This document shows, in pieces, positions 23,725 to 34,700 of a DNA stretch of 64,000 nt. A program made the position numbers and the translations under genes. The notes under the pieces were generated by a model. That model had not been told where the DNA came from. It ran no database searches and was given only the letters and a program-made list of their open reading frames with translations. This stretch comes from Symbiodinium natans (lineage: Eukaryota > Sar > Dinophyceae > Suessiales > Symbiodiniaceae): assembly GCA_905221605.1 (NCBI GenBank), contig CAJNDS010000902.1:790262-854261 (forward strand), read 5' to 3'. Every line of letters begins with the position of its first letter. The first letter of the stretch is position 1.

Positions 23725-24919
23725 GCTCGTGGTTTGGGTTCGGGCTTAACTGTTTGGGGCGGAAAACGTGATCGTTGTGAACAGTACCTTAAGGGAACCT
23801 ATGACTTTCGATGATCCTAAACCATGCATGCTGACTCGTCTCAAGGCCTTGTACAGGTTTCTACCCTGGCCCCCCTTGACCGTACTCAGGTATTGGGGGT
23901 TAGGGCTTCGTGTAGTCGAATACTCCTGCCCGATGAAGTACAGACAAATTGAACTGAAGTTGGAGACCTAGGTAGTTTAGGGTCGAAGTTCAGGCACTCT
24001 CTGGTTTTGAGATTCCTTTCAGAACTTTCTGACGCCATGTTGAAGCTTGGGTGGTTATGAATAGTGTTACAAGCACCATACGTAGCAGTCGGCAAAACCT
24101 GAATCGCGGTACTACCCTAACCTCTATAGCCAATGACCAAGTCCTGACCCACTTAAGAATGTCCTAAGGTGCACCCGAACCCCAAGCAAATTCGCCCTAA
24201 ACCCTAAACCCTAAACCCCTTATCTTGTTTTGTCAGGAACATTTACTTGCCCCCAAACACTCAGTGCTCAAGAGTGGGAGGCCGGGGTGTGATTTGCGGG
24301 GGCTTAGCAGACGTCGTGTTCCGAACTACCCTAAACCCTATAAACCCTATAAACCCTATAAACCCTAAACCCTAAACCCTAAACCCTATAAACCCTGAAC
24401 CATAAGCCCTAAACCCTAAGCCGTTCATGTGCCACACCTTAAACTCTAGGCTGAGGCCGGCCCCTGCCACCCTAAGCCCAAAGCCCTAGGCCCTAAGGAC
24501 ATGTGTGCCGAAATCTGCAGAAGGATTTGGGGTATAGGGTTTATAGGGTTTATAGGGTTTATGGGGTTTATAGGGTTTATAGGGTTTATAGGGTTATAGT
24601 TTATAGGGTTTATAGGGTTTAAGGGAAAGCAACAAATGAACGGGCATTCCTCACAAAATCATCGCCGCACTGGAAACAAAAGAACACAGCGTTGTCCAGA
24701 TAGCTTGGGCAAGCAGGCGGAGACACAATGTTAGCTGTCGTACCTTGGGGAACCTTAGCCCTAAACCCTAAACCCTAAACCCTAAACCCTAAGCCCTAAG
24801 CCCTAAGCCCTAAGCCCTAAACCCTAAACCCTAAACCCTAACCAAGACTCATGTAACTAGCTGAGCCATCCTGAGCTTGGCGTGTTAAGAGATTAAAGGT
24901 TTAGGGTTTAGGGGTTAGG

Positions 24920-25335
24920 GTTTATAGGTTTTATAGGGTTTATAGGGTTTATAGGGTTTATAGGGTTTATAGGGTTTATAGGGTTTATAGGGTTTGTAGG
25001 GTTTATAGGGTTTATAGGGTTTATAGGGTTTATGGGGTTTATAGGGTTTATGGGGTTTATAGGTTTTATAGGGTTTATAGGGTTTAACGGGGTGAGAGGG
25101 CTTATGGGGTTTGTAGGGTTTATAGGGTTTATAGGTTTATAGGGTTTAGAGGGTTTATAGGGTTTACAGGGTTTACAGGGTTTATAGGGTTTATAGGGTT
25201 TATAGGGTTTATAGGGTTTGTAGGGTTTATAGGGTTTATAGGGTTTGTGGGGTTTATAGGGTTTATAGGGTATATAGGGTTTATAGGGTTTATAGGGTTT
25301 ATAGGGTTTATAGAGTTTATAGGGTTTATAGGGTT
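24920..25335. repeat. TTTATAGGG nonamer array
   Basis: About 45 units of TTTATAGGG, an insertion variant of the telomere heptamer. Smaller arrays of the same unit lie at 19625-19770, 24340-24395 (opposite orientation) and 24535-24625. Confidence 0.95.
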
Positions 25336-25404
25336 AGGGTTTAGAGTTTCAGTGTCAGGGTAGCGTCTTCAATGCTTCAGTTCAAGGGAGTAAGACTCGC
25401 ATCC

Positions 25405-25500
25405 CTAAGGTTGTACCCCAAAAGGTTCCCTGTATGTACTCCCAACATGGCCCTTATACGACCTTACTGGGTCCCCAAGACCCCTAGGGTACAACCTTAT
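25405..25500. mobile_element. Inverted-repeat element, family 7
   Basis: Begins CTAAGGTTGTACCCC and ends GGGTACAACCTTAT, an inverted repeat spanning about 96 nt with no ORF. Confidence 0.6.
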
Positions 25501-25604
25501 GGGCCAAGGTGCAACCCGAAGATCAGTGCTGCTACAGGGGCTTAACCTTGTAAACCCTAAACCCTAAACCCTAAACCCTTGCAAAGCCACCTGCTTGGCG
25601 TCAG

Positions 25605-25641
25605 CTGGCGCTCGAGAAGATCAGCCGGCTGGAGTACAAGT
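25605..25641 (+). CDS. Exon-like island
   Basis: Starts after GGCGTCAG| and reads LALEKISRLEYK, then T followed by a GC (GCCATG). The GC donor matches the rule seen in the confident introns. Product unknown. Confidence 0.35.
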
Positions 25642-26141
25642 GCCATGGTCTGCTAGACCCTAAACCCTAAACCCTAAACCCTAAACCATAGTTCCTTAGA
25701 CCCTAAACAAGCACTGATCCCTAGAACCTAAACTTACTCAGGTAGTAGATGAACGTTACAGATTTCTCGGGTTTCGTTAGTTGGTAGGAGTAATGAAGCT
25801 TAACCTTTTCTATTCCTTAGGGTTTAGGGTTTAGGGTTTAGGGTTTAGGGTTTAGGGTTTAGGGTTTAGGGATTCACTGAAGGTTGACCGATTTAGGGTT
25901 TAGGGTTTAGGGATTCACTGAAGGTTGACCGTGTGTCCGCTTAGTTGCGCGTGTGTGTGTGTGTGTGTTGTCTTATGCAATTTGTGTTTGTTGGAGAAAG
26001 AGGTTTTAGTTAGGGACTCAATAGTTCTTAAAAAGGGAATTAGCACCGTATATCGGCCTAGCACCTTTCATGGGATTCTCACGGGTGTAAGCCCTAAACT
26101 CTAAACCCTAAAGCCTAAGAACGGAAACTCCCAGGTTTCAG

Positions 26142-26201
26142 AAGACAGAAACGGAGTTTGCCCTCCTTGCCAGCGGATTCACAGCTGACAGCCCAGCGTT
26201 T
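26142..26201 (+). CDS. Exon-like island
   Basis: After TTTCAG| reads KTETEFALLASGFTADSPAF, followed by GTGTGT. Not recognised. Confidence 0.35.
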
Positions 26202-27021
26202 GTGTGTAGGGCTTGGGGACAAGCGAGTGAGAGGTTTAGGGTTTAGAGGTTTAGGGTCTAGTGGTTTAGGGCTGCAGAGGTTTAGGGTTTCGAGGTTTAG
26301 GGTTTAGAGGTTTAGGGGTTTGGAGGTTGAGGGTTTGCAAGTTTCGGCTGGAGCCTAACACTAAGCCTCAAAAACCGACAGCCCTAAATCCTTCGGTTTC
26401 AGGCAGCCAGGGTCAAAGGCACCACCCTAAACCCCACGCCCCAAAACTTAGCAACCCCCACAACCTCCACAAAACAGAGACCCTAAACCCCAAACCCTAA
26501 ACCCTAAACCCCAAACCCTAAACCCCAAACCCCAAACCCTAAACCCTGAACCCTAAACCCTAAACCCCAAGAACGTTCAAGCGGTTCTTGTGCCCCGCAA
26601 AGATTTTCCATGGAGCCCTGCATGTTTTTGGGTTTTGGGCTGACCCTTGACCCTTAGGGCTTAGAGTTTAGGGTTTAGGGTTCAGGGTTCAGGGTTTAGG
26701 GTTTAGGGTTTAGGGTTTAGGGTTTAGGGTTCAGGGTTTAGGGTTTAGGGTTTAGGGTTTAGGGTCCGTATCGTAGTGATCCAAGCCGAGAATCTTGCTC
26801 TTATCCGAGGGTTCGGGGTCTCAGGGTAGGATTTTGGCTCTCGGTGTGCCTACACCAAAATGCCTATACCCTAAACCCTAAACCCTAAACCCTAAACCCT
26901 AAACCCTAAACCCTAAACCCTAAACCCTAAGTTTCCGTAAGGATTTCCCAATGCTCCAGAGAAAAGCAGAAGCCAGAGAGCCGCCGCGTCGTGTTATCGC
27001 CCCAGTGAGAACCTCTAGTGA

Positions 27022-27130
27022 CTCCATTGGGAAATATTTTCTTATTTTTATATAAGGTTTAGGGTTTAGGGTTTAGGGTTTAGGGTTTAGGGTTTAGGGT
27101 TTAGGGTTAAAACCCAAGAGGATACTCCAG
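27022..27130. mobile_element. Family 4 element remnant with telomere array inside
   Basis: ATTGGGAAATATTTTCTTAT lies left and AAAACCCAAGAGGATAC right of a TTTAGGG array (27056-27110). Both ends of the element are degraded. Confidence 0.55.
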
Positions 27131-27568
27131 TGGATTGGAACCCAGCTCCTTCTTAGGGCCTCACATTCGCCCCATGCAGTTTGTTGGGTTTTCGGCTTCT
27201 GCTTCCCCGGTTGATTTTCGTACTCGAGGCCCAATGGCTCGCCGCGTCCGCGACAGGGTTGGAGGTACATGCCGCAGAGGGTTGCGCGCAACTCTTGTTT
27301 CATATTCCCTACACCCTGAGCCCTAAACAAGCTGAGCCCGAAGCCCCGAAGTTCGAATCTGTGAGGTTTTAGGGTTTAGGGTTTAGGGTTTAGGGTTTAG
27401 GGTTTAGGGTTTAGGGTTTAAGGCTGGGCTTTGGTATTTGTGGAAGCAAAGTCGGCAGCAGGGGTCGGAGTTGACTTGCAAACACGAAGCTGGCTCCCAA
27501 TGGACTGAGATGTGAGGGTTTAGGGTTTAGGGTTTAGGGTCTTCGAGTTATACTGGGGCGACCATCAG

Positions 27569-27843
27569 ATGATGGAAATGAGGGTCCGCGAAAGTCCGCG
27601 ATGGGCCCGCGAAAGACAAATCACGCTTTCGCGAAGTTTTGTGTTAGTACTGTTTGTGCTGAAACTAATTGTAAACGCTTGCGCGCGCCGCCTCGGCAGC
27701 CCCCCCGCCCTGCTCCCCTGCCCCTCCCTGGCCCCCTACTGGCCTGACCCTTCGGTGTCGGCTCTGGCGGCCTTCCTGACCCGCCTGGCCTGCGTTTCTT
27801 GTCCTGAATGGTTTTTTAAGAAGCTGTTGCCTGAGTTTAGGCC
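27569..27843 (+). CDS. Open segment with a possible membrane helix
   Basis: A 94-codon open frame with a hydrophobic run (SFVLVLFVLKLIVNACA) followed by a Pro/Leu/Ala-rich tail. It lies just upstream of gene B, where an N-terminal membrane anchor for the sensor would be expected. This is position-based inference only; chance openness is quite possible. Confidence 0.22.
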
Positions 27844-28191
27844 TAAACCCTAAAAGGAATAGGTTTGGGTGGCTTTGCCGGCTCGGACGGCGTGGGGTGG
27901 GAAAGTGTTAGATGGTCCTCCACAAGCGGGCCAAAGCTGCTCTTCGCGCCTCACGAAGCTTTCGAGCTTGTTCCGAAACCTAACCTTCACAGCACCTACG
28001 CCCTATCACAGCAAATCCTAAACCCCAAACCCTAAACCCTAAACCCTGAACCCTAAAAACCCTAAACCCTAAAAACCCTAAACCCTAAGCCCGAAACCCG
28101 AAGCCTACCCCTAGGGCCGAAGGTTTGCTTGTCTTGACGGCACTCTGGTGCCCTCTTCATCCTGGGTTACTGTTGACTCTACCCTCTATAT

Positions 28192-28424
28192 CTGAGGGTA
28201 GTTACATGGTCTGAGGGTTTATAGGATTTAGAATATGGGGTCTAATGGCAAGTTTACGGCTCAGGTCTCAGGGAAGTTACATGGTGCCTTAGTACGATCC
28301 ATTACCTCCTTTACGGGTCATGAAGTATATGCCCTTGGGTTTTATAGGTTATATAATTATAAGGGGCATATAAGGGTTCCCCACTTAAGGGCCCACATTA
28401 AGGGACCGTGTAACTACCCTGAGA
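28192..28424. mobile_element. Inverted-repeat element, family 8
   Basis: CTGAGGGTAGTTACATGGTC at the left pairs with GACCGTGTAACTACCCTGAG at the right. The 100-codon open frame across it is therefore unlikely to be a gene. Related right ends (AAGGGCCC..GGGACC..GGAACTACC) appear at 48,905 and 52,325. Confidence 0.65.
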
Positions 28425-28713
28425 CTCAGTACCTGATTCTTTTGCCTGTAAAGGGTTCAGGGTTGCCTGTTTACCCCTTTTGTAAGTCCAAGTACACCCC
28501 AAAATGGTCACTCTTTTTCATGCTCACGCCATTGTGAATGGTTTTGAGATGGTTTCTCTGGCTTTCAGGGGTGAGAGCGAGAGGGGTTTTGGGCTGCAGG
28601 CTGAGGGGTTCAATTTGTTGCTCTCAAAAGTTGCAATGGTTGCAGCCTCTTTAGGATTGTTGTTTAAACCCTAAACCCTAAACCCTTTTCTCACTGACCC
28701 CTTTCTTGCGCAG

Positions 28714-31700
28714 GCGCACAAGCAGTACCTTGTTGTGGAGGCTGCCAAGCCAGAGTTGGTGGACACTTGGCGGCAGAGCGAGTGGATTGCAGGGATGAGG
28801 GTTTAGGATGTAGGGTTTGAGGTTTAAGGTTTAGGATTTAGGGTTCAAACGCGCAGGACTCAAGTTCAAGGATTGGGCGTTAAAGTCAACCGCCTGAAAG
28901 AAGCCCTCGAAACAAAGTAGAAGCCTTGTAGAGTACCCGAAGCCTTAAACCTTAAACCCTAAACCCTCAACCCCAAGCCCTAAACCCTAACCCAACTGAC
29001 CACATGGAGAGGTGTCTTAGGCTTATGCTTTCGGGTTTGCCAAGAAGTCTCGGAGGTGGTTTTGGAGATTTTCCCTTTCCTGTGTCGTGTTTAGGGTTTA
29101 GGGTTTAGGGTGTCAGGGTTTAGGATGTCAGGGTTTAGGGTCTAGGGTTCAGGGTTTAGGGTTTAGGGTTTAGGGTTTAAGGGGTGTCGGGTTCAGGGTT
29201 GGCGTTCGGGCAGAGGGGCAAAGCCGGGACTCTGCCCCAACAGCTCCAGTCATTCGCCTCCCTGAGTTGTCAAGAACCTTTGTATGGGCTTACGGAGTAG
29301 GGTTCACTTATGGGCCCCGACAGCCGAAACCCTGAGGTCTGAATGCTGACCCCCAAAAGTCGAGTCTAACCCCCAAAACCCCAAACCCCAACCCGAAGTT
29401 TAGGGTTTAGGGTTTAGGGTTTAGGGTTTAGGGTTTAGGGTTTAGGAACCCTAAACCCCAACCCTCATGTAAGCTTCAGGGTGCAGAGGCGCTTCCCACC
29501 CGCAAGCCCTTCTTCAGCCTGTTCAGGATTTAGGGCTTATCGGGTTTACAGGGCTTACGTTTTGCAGCACGCTCTTGCTCTCCCCCCCCCTCCCCACCCC
29601 TAAACCCTAAACCCTAAACCCTAAACCCTAAACCCTAAACCCTAAACCCTAAACCCTAAACCCTAAACCCTAAACCCTAAACCCTACACCCTACACCCTA
29701 AACCCTAAACCCTAAACCCGCTGCGGAGGAAGCCATGTGGTCCTTCAAGCAAGCCTGGGACTCCTTTCGGGACCGCGGTTTAGGGTGGGCTGCGGTGCCC
29801 TGAACCCTAAACCCTAAACCCTAAACCCTAAACCCTAAACCCTAAACCCTAAACCCTAAACCCTAAACCCTAAACCCTAAACCCTAAACCACCAAGCAGG
29901 ACACCCAGTCATTCCAGACTCGCAAAGAGATTCGTATAGAGTGTATGTAGCGTAGCCCCGAAACTTGCGAGAGCTTGACGTCCTCATTAACCTCGAAACC
30001 CCAAATCTACTGCCCAATGCCACGATGCGTGGCTCAGGTTTCTTCGGTTCGCTAAACTTCAACCCTGAGCCCTAAGCCCTAAGCCCTAAACCCTAAACCC
30101 TAACTCTACCTGGATAGTCATAGCAGTCATAGCAGCTTGCACCCTTCTTTGGGCTACTGTTCTATGGCCCGGTGTAGGCCCTTATTTCCTTTTTTTCTAG
30201 TTGGGGTTCCCTTATAGTCTTTTTGAGCCCAAAAGGGTACGCCCTAGGTTACTCCTGGGTCACCCGAAACCCTAAACCCTAAACCCTAAACCCTAAACCC
30301 TAAATCCTAAACCCTACACCCTACACCCTACACCCTACACCCTACACCCTAGGCTAAGGGTTTAGGGTTTTGTAGCCTCTCACTTACCCAGGAACCTGCC
30401 AGTCGCTTCTGAGTTGAGGTTGGGGTGACAGAAGCTAAGGTTGCAAGGTTTTAGGGTTTAGGGTTTAGGGTTTAGGGTTTAGGGTTTAGGGTTTAGGGTT
30501 TAGGGTTTAGGGTTTAGGGTGTAGGGTGTAGGGTGTAGGGTGTAGGGTGTAGGGTGTAGGGTGTAGGGTGTAGGGTGTAGGGTGTAGGGTTAGGGTTTTC
30601 GGGTTTAAGTTTTAGGGTTTAGGGTTTTGGGGTTTTAGGGTTTTAGGGTTTTGGGGTTGTAGGGCAGTTTTGCCCCGTTGCGATGTTGCCGCCTGCTTTG
30701 AGTGCCACTATCTTGACTCAATTCAACTCCATCAGTTTCTTGTTTGATTGTTCCTCTCTGTTCCCGAGACGCCGACTAAACCCTAAACCCTAAACCCTAA
30801 ACCCTAAACCCTAAACCCTAAACCCTAAACCCTAAACCCTAAACCCGACTAGCCTGAAGCTGCACTGTGCCTTCTTTACTCACCAGCGTTATGGGTTTAG
30901 GGTTCTGGGCTCCCCTACCCTATGGGTTTCTGGTTTAAGCTACATAGAAGCCCCTGAACGCAAGCCGCCCTAAACCCTAAACCCTAAACCCTAAACCCTA
31001 AACCCTAAACCCTCTGCGGCTCTGGAACCAGGAGACAGATGCGGAGCGTTTGCTGAGCTTGCAGATTGCGTTTCTCCTCTGCAGGGAAGGGTGGAACCCT
31101 GAACCCTAAACCCTCAACCCTAAAACCTACACCCTAAACCCTAAACCCTAAACCCTAAACCCTAAACCCTAAACCCTAAACCCTAAACCCTAAACCCTAG
31201 ACTAAACCCTGGGTTTAGGGTATGTGCGGGATCTGCTTCAGGTTCGATGGTGCCAATTCAGGTGGATAAGCTTTCCTCATTTCGGGCTCAAACCCTAAAC
31301 CCTAAACCCTATTTTTGGGTTTCAGGGGATTCGGAATGTTGTCAGGGTTGGAATCCGAAACCCGAAGCCGCCAACTGATTGTCCGCAAAGCCTTGCCCGT
31401 ACGTAGGCCTGGCGTTGAAGGAAGGGTTGAGGGTTTAGGGTTTAGGGTTAGGGTTAAGGGTTTAGGGTTTAGGGTTTAGGGTTTAGGGTTTAGGGTTTAG
31501 GGTTTAGGGTATCGGGTTTAGGGTATCGGGTTTCGGGTTTCGGGTTTCGGGTTTCGGGTTTCGGGTAGTGTTCTTGGTCAGTGGTGCTCTTTTCCTGTTT
31601 TTCAGGGTTTAGGGTCTAGGGGTTCACGGTAACCAACCGAGAAAAGCGCACCCTTACCACAAAAGGTTGCTGGGCTGCCAAGTGTTCTTGGACGCTCATG

Positions 31701-34700
31701 GGACTTACTGGTTGTCCGACGTTCTTTATATGTTGCTCCTCGTATTTCCTTCAAACTTGACCCAACTGCAGCTGGTTAGTAAGTCTCACGAAAACGTCAA
31801 GTTGGCATGCGTGTGCACTTTGGAGCGCGCTTTCACGTGATCAGTAAGATGCATGGACCCGCTTTACACATGAGTCCTCCGCACGCCGCAAACCCCGGAA
31901 GACCTATACCCGGGACCCTCAAGCGATAAGAGACTATGGGAGCATCCCAAACCCTAAACCCTAAACCCTAAACCCTAAACCCTAAACCCTCACAAGAGCC
32001 GTATGCTAAGCCGAACCGAAGCTACGCGAATTGGGTGGGGGGTGGGGTAGGGGGACTTTTCGCGTGTAGTTCTTAAGCAAGACACTAGGACCCCTGAGTC
32101 GGCCCTTATTCCCCCTCCCCCTTTTGGTCTAGGGCTTGGGGTTTGGGGTTTAGGGTTTAGGGTTTAGGGTTTAGGTGGGTCTAGGCGCCCTTTTCATTCC
32201 GAGGCTACTCTGTGGCCACCCTAAACCCTTAACCCCACACCCGTTATCCTTAAGTTGGATCCATGGCTCTGGGATAAACCTCACATTGGGTCAATTTCGC
32301 AGCTACTTACTAAGTCTCCAGTCGGCGCTTACGACTAACACGTGGAACGTCGGGAACATCGTAGAACTCACGTTCAGTTGGCAAGAATGACCGTAAACCC
32401 TGCACCCTGAAGCCTAAACCCTGAACCCTGAACCCTAAACCCTAAGCCCTAGAACCTAAACCCTAAACCCTAAACCCTAAACCCTAAACCCTAAACGCTA
32501 AACCCTAAACCCTAAACCCTAAACTCAACAGAGCCGCTGTGATTTGCTGGGCCCAGGTACATCCTGCTCAACCCCCATCCGACGGGGTCGAAGGACTATC
32601 TGCCAGGAAGTACTTCAGGGCTTTAGGGCTTAGGGTTTAGGGCGTGGGTTTTTCGGGTTTGAGGGATTTGGAGTTTAGGGAGTTCAGGGACTTAGGCCCT
32701 AATTCCTCAAACCGGATCTAGGATGCCTTGGACTTCGCAGAGGGTGTGGAAAACTATCACAAAGTCCATGCCCAGTACCACCCACAGCGCCTTGGTCTAG
32801 CAGTGCGGCCTCAAGTTGGCGGGGTTTGCAAGGTACCCTAAACCCTAAACCCTAAACCCTAAACCCTAAACCCTAAACCCTAAACCCTAAACCCTGAACC
32901 CTAAACCCTAAACCCCAAACCTGCTTTTGTTGTCGGAGCTCAGGCACTAAACCCCAAAGCCCTGCATCTTGAGAGCCTCCAACCCTAAACCCAAAACCCA
33001 AAACCCTAAACCCTAAACCCTAAACCCTGAACCCTAAACCCTAAACCCTAAACCTGCTTTTGTTGTCGGAGCTCAGGCACTAAACCCCAAAGCCCTGCAT
33101 CTTGAGAGCCTCCAACCCTAAACCCAAAACCCTAAACCCTAAACCCTAAACCCTAAACCCTTTCTATTGTAAAGCCCTACAAGCCCAACATCCTGCAGCT
33201 CTAAACCTGAAACCCCAAAACCCAAACAACTAAACCCCAAACCCCAAACCCTAAACAAAGCCTCCCCCAAAAAGGGCGGAAGCCCTTCAAAAACCACTGA
33301 AGCCCCCGTAAATCCCAGAATCCTAACGTGGGTTGTGGTTGGCCTGCAGTTGCAACTGTTGAGGTTTATGTCTTATGTCCTGCATTACTCCTAAGTTGTG
33401 TGTGTGTGTTCTGGTGCTCTAGGGTATGTCTACAACCCCAAACGCTCAACCCTAAACCCTGCAAGAAACCAGGAATGTCTGAAGGAGGGGGTGGGGGGGG
33501 GCAACCCTAAACCCTCAACCCTAAACCCTATACCCTAAACCGCAAACCCACCAAAAGACTCGAAGACAGTGGCGGATCTGATTCACCGGGTCGGGTTCAC
33601 ACGGCTTTGTTTCGGATCTCTTCGGCAGTTTAGGGTTTTTGGGTTTAGGGTATAGGGTTTAGGGTTTAGGGTGTGGCAACGTTCTTCGCGCGCGTCGTGG
33701 GCCCTATAGATTGGCTTTCACGGGCCCACTCCTCCGCGCGCGTCGCGTGGCGGTACACCCACCCCAAACCACCCGGCATATAGCATTGTAGGGTTTCGGC
33801 CCCAGAGTCTGGTTGGTGCTCTTATCCGCAGTAGTTCAGTTCAGACAGCAACGGTGGATGTTGGCACGGGGGGCTGGCAGCCCCGGCTTGACCTCCAGGT
33901 GAGTAAAGGCCGGGTGAGAGCCGGCCCGCTCAGGGCTGGCCCGCAGCCGGAAAACGGGGCTGCCAAACCACCTGTAGGAGTTAAACTGGTTTTTCGGGAG
34001 GTGCAGGGGCGCCGGCAAAGTCGTTAAGTTCGTCTCGGTGGGACCGGCTGACAATGGAGCATCCTGGCGGGACGTCCATGCAGAAGTGCGTGGGCGGAAA
34101 AACCCAGCGGAGTGCCTCTTTCGGCCAGGACCAGCCAACCCCGAGACCAAACACATAGGAGAGGAGTCACGAAAACCACCGTGTTTCGCATGACATGCCA
34201 GGGTTCCCCTTGAGAGGCACACGGCTTTACCTGGGCTGCACGTGGCGTGTGGTCAGGTCGCTCGCTGAGCGCTCGGACGGCTTCGGGCTCTCACGTGGTG
34301 GTAGCGAGCCCTCAGCCGGACTTTGGGGTTTAGCGTTTAGGGGTTTAGGGGTTTAGGGTTCAGGGTTCAGGATTCACGGGGTAAGGTTTGCAGGTGTAAG
34401 GTTTGGGGTTCAGGGACAAAGTTTAGGATTTAGAGCCCCGGGCGTACAAGTTCAAGTCGAGTCCATGTGGAAAGGCCGAACCTCAACCCCCAAACCCCAA
34501 ACCTTAAACCCTAAACCCCTCTGAGGTATCGTGACATTTTATACGAGCGCAACTACTACGACATCTTTTTCCTGGACACGGAAGGGAACTGCATCTACTC
34601 GGTCTACAAGGCTTCCTCTGGGCACCAGGGTTGTGGTTGAAGCCTAAACCCTAAACCCTTGACACTAGGCCCTAAACCCTGAACCTTGAACCCGAAACCC

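Noticed and set aside
28235-28537. 100-codon plus-strand ORF starting with ATG
   Set aside because: It overlaps the inverted-repeat element at 28192-28424, including its right arm, and shows no recognisable domain.
33836-34222. 128-codon minus-strand ORF
   Set aside because: It is opposite to the strand of all supported exons, lies in a gene B intron, is GC-rich with long open frames by composition, and has no recognisable domain. It could be an unknown repeat.
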